NCBI GenBank assembly: GCA_040768845.1
Contig: JAXGME010000008.1
Span: 124,001-188,000 of the forward strand
From: JAEZHK01 sp040768845
Lineage (GTDB): Bacteria > Bacillota > Clostridia > Christensenellales > Aristaeellaceae
Direction: 5' to 3'
Length of the DNA: 64,000 nucleotides
The position numbers and the translations under genes were made by a program. The first letter of the stretch is position 1, and each line of letters begins with the position of its first letter. Positions 1 through 8,657 of this stretch are shown in pieces. A model generated the notes under the pieces. It had not been told where the DNA came from. It ran no database searches and saw only the letters and a program-made list of their open reading frames with translations.

Positions 1-1
1 G

Positions 2-1018
2 GTCTACACGCCGGTGCCGAAGGGCTTTGACCCCGCCGGGCGGGATTTCGGCCCCTATGCGCGGCTGGACGCCAACCACCGCCGGATGGACCGGCTGATC
101 TTCCCGCTGAAGCAGAAAAAGATGCTGCGCGGCGCGCTGAACGCCTATGCCGGGCGGCGCTTCGACGTGATTCACGCCCACTCGCTGCTCACCAACGGGG
201 GCGTGGCCCTGGCCCTCTCCCGGCGGATGGGCGTCCCCTTCGTGGCGGCGGTGCGGGACACCGACGTCAACGTGCTGCTGCGGCGCATGCCCTGGCTGCG
301 GCCGCTGGCGCGGAAGATCCTCGCGGCGGCGTCCCGGGTGGTCTTTTTGTCGGAGAGCTACCGGGAGCGGGCGCTGTCGCCCTACCTCTCCGCCGGCGAA
401 ATGGCGGCGGTGCGGGAAAAGTCCGTGGTGCTGCCCAACGGCGTGGACGCGCTGTGGCTTGAAAACCGGCCCGCGCCCCGCACCGCGCCGGGGGGCGACG
501 GGGTAAACCTGCTCTTCGTGGGGCAGCTGATTCCCCGGAAGAACCTGCCCGCCGCCATCGCCGCGGCGGAGGCCCTTTCCGCCCGGGGCCGGAAGGCGCG
601 CCTTACGGTGGTGGGCCCGGCGGTGGACCCGCACGTGGCGGCGGCGGCCCGCGCCTCGGCGCTGGTGACCCTGGAACCGCCCCGGCCCATGGCAGAATTG
701 ATGCCGCTGTACCGCTCGGCGGACGTATTTTTGCTGCCCTCCGCGCGGGAGACCTTCGGCCTGGTGTACGCCGAGGCCCTCAGCCAGGGCCTGCCGGTGC
801 TCTACACCCGGGGCCAGGGCTTTGACGGCCAGTTTCCGGAGGGCGCGGTGGGCTTTTCCGTCGATCCGGCCGACCCGGAGGGCATCGCGGACCGGGTGGA
901 GGACATCCTCCGGGACTATCCCCGCATGAGCCGCGCCGCCCTGGAGGGCAGCCTGCGCTTTGACTGGGACCGGATTGCCGGCGCGTACCGGGCGCTGTAC
1001 GGGGAGGCGGCCCGATGA
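2..1018 (+). CDS. GT4-family glycosyltransferase, 5' end outside window
   Basis: The reading frame is already open at base 2, so the true start lies upstream; the GTG at 14 is internal. About 338 residues are visible. The fold is GT-B: an N-terminal acceptor half with a DVIHAHSLL segment, then a C-terminal donor half starting at LLFVGQLIPRKN. The donor half carries the EX7E-type signature in SARETFGLVYAEAL, which binds the nucleotide sugar. It overlaps the next glycosyltransferase by four bases (ATGA), so the two are translationally coupled. I infer a cytoplasmic enzyme of polysaccharide or glycolipid assembly; the sugar specificity cannot be read from the sequence. Confidence 0.9.
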   Translation, partial: VYTPVPKGFDPAGRDFGPYARLDANHRRMDRLIFPLKQKKMLRGALNAYAGRRFDVIHAHSLLTNGGVALALSRRMGVPFVAAVRDTDVNVLLRRMPWLRPLARKILAAASRVVFLSESYRERALSPYLSAGEMAAVREKSVVLPNGVDALWLENRPAPRTAPGGDGVNLLFVGQLIPRKNLPAAIAAAEALSARGRKARLTVVGPAVDPHVAAAARASALVTLEPPRPMAELMPLYRSADVFLLPSARETFGLVYAEALSQGLPVLYTRGQGFDGQFPEGAVGFSVDPADPEGIADRVEDILRDYPRMSRAALEGSLRFDWDRIAGAYRALYGEAAR

Positions 1019-2163
1019 AGCGCGTGGCGGTGATCACCAAGGAATACCCGTCCCCGGGGGAACCGGTCTACCCCTTTGTGGAGCAGCTGGTGAACGCGAT
1101 GGCAGATCTTTCCGTCCAAGTGACGGTGATCGCGCCGGTGAATCCGCTCCGGCGGGCGCTCAAGGGCGGCGGGCTTCCGCCCGCGCGGGAAACGCGCGCG
1201 ACGGCGGCGGGCCATCCCGTCACGCTGCTCAGGCCCCGCTATCCGTCCTTCGGCGGGCGGGCGCTGGGGCCGGTCAACCCGGCGCTGTGGACGCTTTCCG
1301 CCTTCCGGCGCGCGGCGGCGCGGGAAATCGCGCGCCTTCCGGAAAAGCCGGAGGCGCTCTACGGCCACTTCGTCTTTCCCTCCGGCCTGGCGGCGGCGGA
1401 GATCGGCGCGAAGCTCGGCATTCCCGCCTTCCTCGCCTACGGCGAATCCTCGGCGAAGCTCTTTTCCGCGGTGCCGAAGGCGGCGCTCAAGCGGCGGCTC
1501 GCCACCCTGGCGGGGGTGGTGGCGGTGTCCGGCGAAAACGCGCGGGAGATCGTGGCGGAGGGCTACTATCCCTTCCCGGAGAAGGTGCGGGTGTTCCCCA
1601 ACGCGGTGGACCCGGCGGTGTTCCACCCCATGGACCGGGGCGAGGCCCGGCGCGCGCTGGGCATCGCGGAGGACGTCTTTTTGGTGGCCTTCGTGGGCGG
1701 GTTCATCCCGCGAAAGGGCGTGGGGGTGCTCTCCCGGGCGCTGGACGAGGCGGGGGCGGCCTCGGTCTTCATCGGCCGGGGCGATGTGAAGCCCGACGCC
1801 CGGGACATGCTGTTTTGCGGCGCGCTGGACCACGGCGGCATCCCCCGGTACCTGGCGGCGGCGGACGCATTCGCGCTGCCCACGCTGAACGAGGGCTGCT
1901 GCAACGCCATCGTGGAGGCGCTGGCCATGGGGCTGCCGGTGGTGTCCTCCGACCGGCCCTTCAACGACGGGCTTTTGACGCCGGAGAACTCGATCCGGAT
2001 TGATCCGACGGACGCGCACGCGGTGGCCGCGGCCATCCGCCGCCTCAAGGAGGACCCCGCGCTGCGCGCGCGCCTGGCCGGGGGCGCCCGCCAAAGCGGC
2101 GCGGCGCTGCGCATCTCCGCCCGGGCGGCGGGCATTCTGAAATTCATGGAGGAACGTCTTTGA
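1015..2163 (+). CDS. GT4-family glycosyltransferase
   Basis: This is a 382-residue glycosyltransferase starting at an ATG that overlaps the previous stop. The N-terminus (VAVITKEYPSPGEPVYPFVEQL) is typical of GT4 enzymes. The donor half has VAFVGGFIPRKGVG followed by the EX7E-type motif in PTLNEGCCNAIVEAL, expected to hold the nucleotide-sugar phosphates. It is similar in layout to the gene before it and may add the next sugar on the same glycan. It overlaps the downstream YdcF-like gene by four bases. The family is clear; the donor and acceptor are unknown. Confidence 0.92.
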   Translation: MKRVAVITKEYPSPGEPVYPFVEQLVNAMADLSVQVTVIAPVNPLRRALKGGGLPPARETRATAAGHPVTLLRPRYPSFGGRALGPVNPALWTLSAFRRAAAREIARLPEKPEALYGHFVFPSGLAAAEIGAKLGIPAFLAYGESSAKLFSAVPKAALKRRLATLAGVVAVSGENAREIVAEGYYPFPEKVRVFPNAVDPAVFHPMDRGEARRALGIAEDVFLVAFVGGFIPRKGVGVLSRALDEAGAASVFIGRGDVKPDARDMLFCGALDHGGIPRYLAAADAFALPTLNEGCCNAIVEALAMGLPVVSSDRPFNDGLLTPENSIRIDPTDAHAVAAAIRRLKEDPALRARLAGGARQSGAALRISARAAGILKFMEERL

Positions 2164-2768
2164 ATCGATTCTGGAAAGGCGCGCTGATTCTGGCCGCGGT
2201 GGGCGCGGCGCTGGAACTGGGGCTGGTGGGCGCGGTGTTCCTGTCGGAAAAGGCCCCGCGGCCGCTGGAGAAGCGGGACGCCATCATCCTGCTGGGGGCG
2301 CGCATCATGCCGGACGGCGAGCTGTCCACCACGGTATTGCACCGCGTCGAAACGGCGCTCTCCCTCTATCGGGACGGCTACGCGCCCCTCATCATCGCCT
2401 GCGGCGCCAGAGGGCCGGACGAACCCGAGACCGAGGCCGGCGCGATGGCCCGCTGGCTGACGGAAAGGGGCGTGCCCGCCTCCGCCGTCGTGGTGGAGGA
2501 CGCCTCCACCGACACCATCGAAAACCTGAAGTTCGCCCGGGCGGCGATGGAGGCCCGGGGGCTTCACACCGCCATCGTCGTCACCAGCGACTACCACCTG
2601 ACCCGCGCGCTGTGGCTGGCGAAGGACCAGGGCCTTCATGCCATCGGCGCGGCCGCGCCGGGCAACATCACCTGGTCCCAGCGCATGGCGGCCCGCTTCC
2701 GCGAGAGCCTGAGCTGGATCAACTACTTTCTGGGCGGCTATCTCAAGACCTTCGTGTTCTGGCGCTAG
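2160..2768 (+). CDS. YdcF/SanA-like DUF218 membrane protein
   Basis: This 202-residue protein uses a TTG start that overlaps the preceding stop (TTGA), with a GGAGG-like site just upstream. Residues about 5-27 form one hydrophobic N-terminal segment. The rest is a DUF218 domain: ILLGARIMPDGELS near the start and VTSDYHLTRAL later, the latter matching the family's conserved VTSxxH..RA stretch. Relatives (SanA, YdcF, ElyC) act in envelope or lipid-carrier metabolism, which fits its place after two glycosyltransferases. Its stop codon lies inside the left arm of the palindromic element at 2765-2930. Confidence 0.85.
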   Translation: MNRFWKGALILAAVGAALELGLVGAVFLSEKAPRPLEKRDAIILLGARIMPDGELSTTVLHRVETALSLYRDGYAPLIIACGARGPDEPETEAGAMARWLTERGVPASAVVVEDASTDTIENLKFARAAMEARGLHTAIVVTSDYHLTRALWLAKDQGLHAIGAAAPGNITWSQRMAARFRESLSWINYFLGGYLKTFVFWR

Positions 2769-2930
2769 TCGTCCGCGAAGCCTAATTTCCGCGCTATGGC
2801 CGGATCTTTTCCTGTCCGGCTGTGTCGCTCTCCGCTTGACGTAGCGCTGCTACGCCTGCGCTCCGGCTCCGTGCCGGGCAGAAAAATCTCTGCGCCCTAT
2901 CATCGGTTCTTAGACCTCGTGGACTACTAG
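2765..2930. repeat. 166-bp imperfect palindrome, MITE/REP-like
   Basis: The two ends, CTAGTCGTCCGCG and CGTGGACTACTAG, are inverted copies matching at 17 of the outer 21 positions. The similarity between the arms continues, with mismatches, to the exact centre, where GTAGC-GCT-GCTAC forms the tip (2841-2853). The whole element can fold into one long hairpin. It lies between convergent transcription units and so could stop transcription from both sides. No second copy was noticed in this window. A non-autonomous transposon-like repeat is an inference from the symmetry. Confidence 0.7.
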
Positions 2931-2942
2931 GGACGTCCCCGG

Positions 2943-4295
2943 CTACGCCTCGTAGCGGATCAGCGCCTGGGCGGCGGCAAGCGACGGCGCGAGGCCCGCG
3001 GCGGCCATGCCGTAGAGGGCCGCGCCGTAGGCGGCCTCCTCCTCGTGGGCGGGGATGAAAAGGGGCATGCGGAACCGGGCCTCGAAGGCCAGCCGCAGGG
3101 CCGGGTTTTTGCGGATGCCGTTGCCGGAGCCCACCAGCGCCTCCGGCGCCCGGGCGCCGGCGCGCAGCATGTCCAGGTACAGCTCGTACAGCTCCTGCGC
3201 CATGCCCATGAGTGTCGCGCCGATCAGCCGTCCGGCGTCAAAGTTGTCGGGCGACAGGTTCGAAATCGTGCCCCGGAGCGCCGGATTCCTCCGGGTGCCG
3301 GAGAAAAGGGGCGTCACCACGGGGTTTCCGGGCAGCGCGATGGCGCGAAGGGCCGCCTCGTTCATGGCGGGGTACAGGCTTTCCGCGTCGCAGCCCGCCA
3401 GGCGCGCGCAGGAGCGCAGGAAGCCCTCGAGAATCTGGTAGGCGCGCCCGCCGCAAAGGGCCGAACCCACCAGCAGATACGCCCCGTCCGTCAGCGGCCG
3501 CCGCTCGGCGGCCAGGAGGGCGCCCGTGGCGTCCGACATCATGGAGATCTGGCCACCGGTGCCCATGTTGACCAGAACGGATGTTTCCATGTCCCGGACG
3601 GAGCCGATAAAGCTGGCCTGGTTGTCCCCCAGCGCCGCGGAAACGGCCGCGCCCCGGTATTCGCCCACGGCCTCGACGCCCCCGGTGACCTCCGGCAGGA
3701 TGGCCCGGTCCATGTTGGCGTTGGCGAAGGCGGTAAGGTCCCACGCGCCGGAGGGCATGTCAAAAAGGCCCATGCCGGCGGCGTTTGAGGCGTGGGTCCG
3801 CGGCGCGTGCCGCCCGGCGAGGCGCATGGCGGCGTAGTCCGCGATGGTGCAGATTCGGGCCGCGCCCTCGGGCACTTCGCCGTTCATCTGGTTGAAAAAG
3901 TGGGTGGTGAGCCCGAAGCCCGTGGCCATGGGGCAGCCGGTGCGGCGGGACAGCTCCGAGGCGTAGGTGCCCTCCCCGAGGGGCAGGTCGCCCCGGCCGT
4001 CCTGCCAGGTGGCGAGGGGGCCCGCCGCGCGGCCCCGCGCGTCCACATACAGGATGCCGTGCATCTGCCCGTCCAGCCCGATGGCGGCCACCGGCGCGTG
4101 GCGCGCCATCAGATCGTCCGCGAGGCCGATCACCCCGTCCACGATCCGGTCCGGGTCCTGCAGGCGCTGCCAGGGCGCGCGCCCGGGCAGGCCGGCGCCG
4201 TTGGGCCGCGTGGCGGCCTCCAGCACCCGCCCGTCGGGCGCCAGCGCCACGGCGGACAGGGTGGTGGTGCCGATGTCAATTCCAATGACGTTCAT
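2943..4295 (-). CDS. FGGY carbohydrate kinase, sedoheptulokinase-like
   Basis: I start this at the ATG at 4295 (MNVIGIDIGTTT) because GACAGGAGG lies about eight bases upstream; this gives 450 residues. An in-frame extension to 4346 has no ribosome site. FGGY kinases phosphorylate a sugar hydroxyl with ATP. The N-terminal phosphate-binding loop is GIDIGTTT, the substrate region has GLDGQMHGILYVD, and MGTGGQISMM marks the second ATPase lobe. The DGQMHG and TWQDGR segments resemble sedoheptulokinase more than glycerol kinase or xylulokinase. It is the last gene of the ROK-activase-glycyl-radical-enzyme operon, 19 bases after the enzyme gene. I infer that it phosphorylates either the substrate or the product of that enzyme. 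Confidence 0.88.
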   Translation of the reverse strand: MNVIGIDIGTTTLSAVALAPDGRVLEAATRPNGAGLPGRAPWQRLQDPDRIVDGVIGLADDLMARHAPVAAIGLDGQMHGILYVDARGRAAGPLATWQDGRGDLPLGEGTYASELSRRTGCPMATGFGLTTHFFNQMNGEVPEGAARICTIADYAAMRLAGRHAPRTHASNAAGMGLFDMPSGAWDLTAFANANMDRAILPEVTGGVEAVGEYRGAAVSAALGDNQASFIGSVRDMETSVLVNMGTGGQISMMSDATGALLAAERRPLTDGAYLLVGSALCGGRAYQILEGFLRSCARLAGCDAESLYPAMNEAALRAIALPGNPVVTPLFSGTRRNPALRGTISNLSPDNFDAGRLIGATLMGMAQELYELYLDMLRAGARAPEALVGSGNGIRKNPALRLAFEARFRMPLFIPAHEEEAAYGAALYGMAAAGLAPSLAAAQALIRYEA

Positions 4296-4314
4296 GGGCG
4301 TTCCTCCTGTCAGA

Positions 4315-6690
4315 TCAGCAGCAGATGGCGCTGGAGGCCGGGTCAAGCCGCCGGATGATGTCCTGCTGGATGGCGGGCGAGAGGTCCAGGAAATTGACGA
4401 AGGTGCCGTGGATGCGCATGATGTACACCCCCGAGGGCGCGTACTTTTTCGGGTTTTCCAGCACTTTTCGCAGCATTTCCGGCGTGGTCACGTTGACGTA
4501 GAGGTAGAAGGGCGCGACGCCCTTTTGCATCGGGTTGAAAAACAGCGGCCCCACCACCTTGTCGCGGAACTCCAGCCCCTTTTGGGAAAAGTCCGCGCCG
4601 CGGAAGTACTTGGGGTCCACCCCCACGTGGGAGGCGTAGCCGCCCACAAACTTTTCGTAGGGCAGCTTCATGGCCGACAGCGTGCGCAGGCCCAGTCCGC
4701 CCGCCGCGTCGCCCGCCAGCGGGTCGATGCCGTAGTTGAGCATCTCCCGGGCCAGGCGCCCGTCGGGGGTGGCGCCCACCCAATAGCCGTAGAGCAGGTG
4801 GGTGGAGGGGGTGGAAAAGTCCGGCCGGAAGGGGTTGCCCAGGTAGTTTTTCAGGGCGGAAACCATGTCCGACACGCGCGAGGCGATCTCGGCCGCCTCG
4901 TCGTCCGGGGCGGACTCGTTTTCGCCGTACTTGGGGCAGGCGCGAAGGAACGCGCGCAGCTCCTCGTAGCCCTTGAAGTTCGCCCGCAGGGCGTCCACCA
5001 GCTTTTCCGCGTCGGCGGGGCGCTCGGCCAGGAGCCGGTCCACCGCCACAAAGGAATCCGCCAGCACCGAAAGCCCGTGGATCAGGCAGCCGCTGCCGTT
5101 GTAGCGGGTGCCCTGGTGGACGGTGTCGCGCATGTCGTAGCCGGTTTCCAGCCCGCCCATCATCGCGGACAGAAAGGGCACCGGCAGGCGCGAAACGGCG
5201 CGGGAGGCGTCGTTGGCGGCGCGCTCCATCTCCCGGAGGAAGCCCTCGAGGTTCCGGTAGAACCTTTCGCGCAGGTTGCGAAGCCCCTCCCCGGGCGCGG
5301 CAGGCTCCACGTAGCTGGCGATTTTTTCGCCCGTCACCAGCGACGCGCCGTCGGTCAGCGTCAATTCCAGAATCTTGGGCAGGTTCAGCCAGGTGTTGGT
5401 GGTGTTGCCGTTGTCGCGGCCCATGATGAGCGGCTCCTGACAGCCGGCGATGGCGTAATCGCTCAGGTCCTCCGGGCGCACGCCCGCGGCGGAGAGGGCC
5501 GCGAACACGCTGTCGTCGTTAAACAGCGAGGGCGTGAGGCAGCCGGGGGTGAAGAAGAAGCGGCCCATCTCGCGGTAGAGGGCGTCGGGCGTATTTTTAT
5601 GCAGCTTGACCGACAGAATCGGCTGGGGCAGGTTCATTTCAAAGTAGGCGTCCAGCAGCGCGTAGCTGGTTTCGTTGGTCAGATCGCGCCCGGCCCCGTC
5701 CCGGCCGCCGACGATCAGATTCTGGGAGATGGCCCAGCTGCGGTCGCCCACGTTGAAAAATACCAGAAGGTGCGTGAGGTACGCCGCGGCTTCGGCGCGG
5801 GTCAGCCCCTCGGCGGCGCGGTAGGGCTCGAAGATGCGGTCGGCGTTGCCCACGGAGAAGGCGAAGGGGTTGGGCGCCTGCTCGGCGCACATCACCTGCC
5901 ACAGGATCATGAAGCTCTGGATGGCCTCGCGGAGCGTATCTGCGCCCCGGGCGGGCACCTTTTCGAGGGTTTCGCGGATGCGGTCAAGCCGCGCCCGGTC
6001 CTCGCCGGAGGCCTTTGCCGCAAGCGCTTCCGCCAGGCGCGCGTACCGCCCGGCCAGCATCACCGCGGCCTCAAGCGCCCTAAACATGCCGCGGAAGTTG
6101 GCCTTTTTCTCCGGGTCGGCCTCAAGGGCGATCTTTCCGTCCAGTTCCCGGATCAGCTCGAGGGCGCCGCGCCGGATCAGCGGCCGCACATCCGGAATCA
6201 CGTGGCCGGTGACCTGCTCCATGAAGAAGGCGACCTCACCGGTCAGGGGTTCCACCCGCGCGTAGGCCTCGCTGAGGGCGCGCACGTAGGGGGTGGCCGC
6301 GTCGTGGGCGCGAACCTTTTCGATGCGCTCGGGCGGGAATTCGTCGTTGGGGTCGATGTCGCCGAAGACCGCGGTAGGGTCGCAGTAGCCGGCGAAGGAC
6401 TCCACCTTGAAGCTGGGGTTGATCAGCGCGTAGGACCGGGCGAAGGCGTCCCGCTGGGTGCCCGCGAACAGCGCGTGGGGGCTGATGGAGATGGGCAGCG
6501 CCGAGAGGGCGTCGTAGAGCAGGTTGGCCGCCCGCTCCTCGGGGGACAGACGGGCGTACTTTTCCTCACCCGCCGCGCAGGATTCGCGGATCAGAAACCA
6601 GCCGTCCAGGCGCGTCCGCGCCCGCTCCTCACGAAACAGCGCCTTGGCCATGGCGATCGTCGCCTCGGGGTTCAGTTTGACCGCTTCCAT
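4315..6690 (-). CDS. glycyl radical enzyme of unassigned type (PFL-like fold)
   Basis: The start at 6690 follows GAGGAGGAG; the protein has 791 residues. The family generates a thiyl radical from a C-terminal glycyl radical. The active-site loop reads AIAGCQEPLIMG, with Cys417 and Glu419. The TPDGR motif is present near residue 643. The glycyl loop reads MRIHGTFVNFLDL, with Gly762. The usual aromatic residue after the radical glycine (RVxGY/F) is Thr763 here, and GCQEP replaces the GCVEP of many eliminases. The GCxE pattern separates it from pyruvate formate-lyase, which has adjacent cysteines. Its activase lies 13 bases upstream and an FGGY kinase 19 bases downstream, pointing to a carbohydrate or sugar-phosphate substrate. 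The substrate is unknown. Confidence 0.9.
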   Translation of the reverse strand: MEAVKLNPEATIAMAKALFREERARTRLDGWFLIRESCAAGEEKYARLSPEERAANLLYDALSALPISISPHALFAGTQRDAFARSYALINPSFKVESFAGYCDPTAVFGDIDPNDEFPPERIEKVRAHDAATPYVRALSEAYARVEPLTGEVAFFMEQVTGHVIPDVRPLIRRGALELIRELDGKIALEADPEKKANFRGMFRALEAAVMLAGRYARLAEALAAKASGEDRARLDRIRETLEKVPARGADTLREAIQSFMILWQVMCAEQAPNPFAFSVGNADRIFEPYRAAEGLTRAEAAAYLTHLLVFFNVGDRSWAISQNLIVGGRDGAGRDLTNETSYALLDAYFEMNLPQPILSVKLHKNTPDALYREMGRFFFTPGCLTPSLFNDDSVFAALSAAGVRPEDLSDYAIAGCQEPLIMGRDNGNTTNTWLNLPKILELTLTDGASLVTGEKIASYVEPAAPGEGLRNLRERFYRNLEGFLREMERAANDASRAVSRLPVPFLSAMMGGLETGYDMRDTVHQGTRYNGSGCLIHGLSVLADSFVAVDRLLAERPADAEKLVDALRANFKGYEELRAFLRACPKYGENESAPDDEAAEIASRVSDMVSALKNYLGNPFRPDFSTPSTHLLYGYWVGATPDGRLAREMLNYGIDPLAGDAAGGLGLRTLSAMKLPYEKFVGGYASHVGVDPKYFRGADFSQKGLEFRDKVVGPLFFNPMQKGVAPFYLYVNVTTPEMLRKVLENPKKYAPSGVYIMRIHGTFVNFLDLSPAIQQDIIRRLDPASSAICC

Positions 6691-6703
6691 GATGATCTCC
6701 TCC

Positions 6704-7429
6704 TCAGGTTCTGACGATGGAAAGTCCCCGGGCCGAAAGCATGCTCTCCAGCGCCTCGGCCCGGCCCGGGGGCAAAAAGGCGTCCTCCATCCGGTATTCC
6801 ATGCCCAGCTTCGCCCACTTGTCCCGGCCGTACTCGTGGTAGCGCAGCACCTCCACCCGGGCGCGGCCGGCGAAGCGGGCCAGGTATGCGCAAAAGCCGG
6901 ACAGCGCCGCGTCATCGTCGTTGACGCCGTGGATCAGCGGGATGCGGATCAGCATCTCCGCCTTCGAGGCCGCGGCGGATTCGAGGCCGGCCTTCACCCG
7001 GCCGAGGGAAAGGCCGGTGTATTTTTCGTGCGCGGCGCCGTCCGGGTGCTTGAAGTCGGCGATCAGCAGGTCCAAAAGGGGCAAAAGCCGGGACAGTCCG
7101 GGGTGGGTGGCGTTGGTTTCCAGCGCCGTGTGGACGCCCTCGGCCTTTACCAGGCGCAAAAGCTCGCTCACCGCCTCGAACTGGCAGGTGGCCTCGCCGC
7201 CGGTCAGCGTCAGCCCCCCGCCGTCAAAGAACATGGGCCGCGCCTCCAGCACCGATTGGGCGACGCGCGCCACCGCTTCCCGGCGGTTGCCCGGCCGCCC
7301 GGCAGAAAGGCCCTCGGGGTTCGCGCACCAGGGGCAGCGCATGTTGCAGCCCGCCAGGTGGTACACCAGCCGGTTGCCCGGCCCGTCCTGGTTGTAGTTG
7401 AAGCCCTTCTGGAAGTACTCAATCGTCAT
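6704..7429 (-). CDS. glycyl radical enzyme activase, radical SAM
   Basis: The ATG at 7429 overlaps the ROK stop (ATGA) and gives 241 residues. The radical-SAM cluster motif is C28-N-M-R-C32-P-W-C35, the CxxxCxxC that binds the 4Fe-4S cluster, followed by the SAM motif in TLTGGEATCQ. It should abstract a hydrogen from the Gly762 region of the enzyme encoded next door. At about PflA length it lacks the extra cysteine-rich ferredoxin-like insert that most activases of non-PFL glycyl radical enzymes carry after the first motif. No other cysteine pair is visible that could bind extra clusters. The assignment as the partner activase rests on adjacency and family. Confidence 0.93.
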   Translation of the reverse strand: MTIEYFQKGFNYNQDGPGNRLVYHLAGCNMRCPWCANPEGLSAGRPGNRREAVARVAQSVLEARPMFFDGGGLTLTGGEATCQFEAVSELLRLVKAEGVHTALETNATHPGLSRLLPLLDLLIADFKHPDGAAHEKYTGLSLGRVKAGLESAAASKAEMLIRIPLIHGVNDDDAALSGFCAYLARFAGRARVEVLRYHEYGRDKWAKLGMEYRMEDAFLPPGRAEALESMLSARGLSIVRT

Positions 7430-8628
7430 GATACGCCCGCCCTTCGGAAGGCGCCGGAGGGCCGGTCCAGCAGGCGGTCCAGCGCGGCGACGCCCGCGCC
7501 GAGGAGCATCGGGTCTCCCGGCAGGCGGTTGACCGACACCTTCAGCGCCCGGTAGACTTCCGGCATCAGGTGGCGGCACAGCACGCCCTCCACCGTTTCC
7601 AGGAACAGTTCCCCGCCCTCCACCATCCGGTCGGCGAACACCACGCAGTCCGGGTTCAGCGCATTGATGAGGCCCACCACGCCGAAGGCCAGCTGCCCCA
7701 CCACCCGGCGGTAGGCGTCCCGCGCCGCGGCCTCGCCCCCGCGCACCCGCCGGAGGATCTCGGAAGCGGAGGGGGCGTCGCCCCCCGCTGAAAGGCTCGC
7801 CTGGGCGTAGGTGGCGCGCAGCGCCTCGGAGGAGGCGTACAGCTCCAGGCAGCCCCGGTTGCCGCACTCGCACAGCGGCCCCGCAAAGTTGATGGAGGTG
7901 TGGCCGATCTCTCCGGCGTAGCCGGACGCGCCGTGGTAGACCCGGCCCCCGGCGATCAGCCCCGCGCCCACGCCCCGGTCGCACACCACGTAAAGGAGGT
8001 TTTCGTCCCGCCGGTGCTCGCCGTACCAGAGCTCCGCCAGCGCGCCGCAGTTGGCGTCGTGCTCGAGAAATACCGGCGCGTCCACCACGCCCCGCAACCC
8101 CTTTTGGATGTCCACCGCCGCCCAGCCGGGAAAGCCGCTCATCAGCGTAATGCGCCCCGTCCGGGCGTTGAAGGGCCCGGGCAGCGCCACCCCCAGCCCG
8201 ATGACCGGCCCGGGCGCCCGGGCGAGGGTGCGCCCCACCAGCGCGGCAAGCGCCGAAAGCGACGCCTCCGCGCCGTCCTCCGGGCAGCGGTCCGCCTGCT
8301 CAAAGACCAGCGGGGTGCCCGCCAGGTCGTACACCGCCGCGGCGATGTAGTTCCGGTTGATCCGCGCCGCCCCCAGAAAAAACCGGTCCGCGTTGAGCGT
8401 CAGCCCCATGGGCCGGCGGCCCATGGGCGCCTCCCGACCGGTGGTCTCCGACACCAGTCCCCAGTCCACGAGCTGGCGGACGATCTTGGTGATCGTGGCC
8501 TGCTTGAGCCCGGTGGCCCGGGCCAGCGCGACGCGGGTCTCCGCCCGCCCCGCGTGCAGCGCGCGAATCACCAGCGAGAGGTTGCCCTCCTTCTGCGCGT
8601 CGCGGTTGATGCCCGAATCGTATTGCAT
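7426..8628 (-). CDS. ROK-family transcriptional regulator
   Basis: This is a 400-residue ROK protein. Residues about 10-75 form a winged helix-turn-helix (RVALARATGLKQATITKIVRQL is the core). The rest is a sugar-kinase-like ROK domain with GLGVALPGPF, the EHDANCGALAE stretch and the zinc motif CECGNRGCLELYAS. I prefer the ATG at 8628, because the -10 box at 8658-8663 would leave almost no leader before the alternative ATG at 8643. It is the first gene of the operon with the activase, glycyl radical enzyme and kinase. It probably controls its own promoter in response to a sugar or sugar phosphate. Confidence 0.9.
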   Translation of the reverse strand: MQYDSGINRDAQKEGNLSLVIRALHAGRAETRVALARATGLKQATITKIVRQLVDWGLVSETTGREAPMGRRPMGLTLNADRFFLGAARINRNYIAAAVYDLAGTPLVFEQADRCPEDGAEASLSALAALVGRTLARAPGPVIGLGVALPGPFNARTGRITLMSGFPGWAAVDIQKGLRGVVDAPVFLEHDANCGALAELWYGEHRRDENLLYVVCDRGVGAGLIAGGRVYHGASGYAGEIGHTSINFAGPLCECGNRGCLELYASSEALRATYAQASLSAGGDAPSASEILRRVRGGEAAARDAYRRVVGQLAFGVVGLINALNPDCVVFADRMVEGGELFLETVEGVLCRHLMPEVYRALKVSVNRLPGDPMLLGAGVAALDRLLDRPSGAFRRAGVS

Positions 8629-8657
8629 GGCCGCCCCCGACATTCTTTACTGAGTGT

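Noticed and set aside
4296..4346. N-terminal extension of the first FGGY kinase
   Set aside because: The extension is unlike the family and lacks a ribosome site, whereas the start at 4295 places GIDIGTTT at the usual position.
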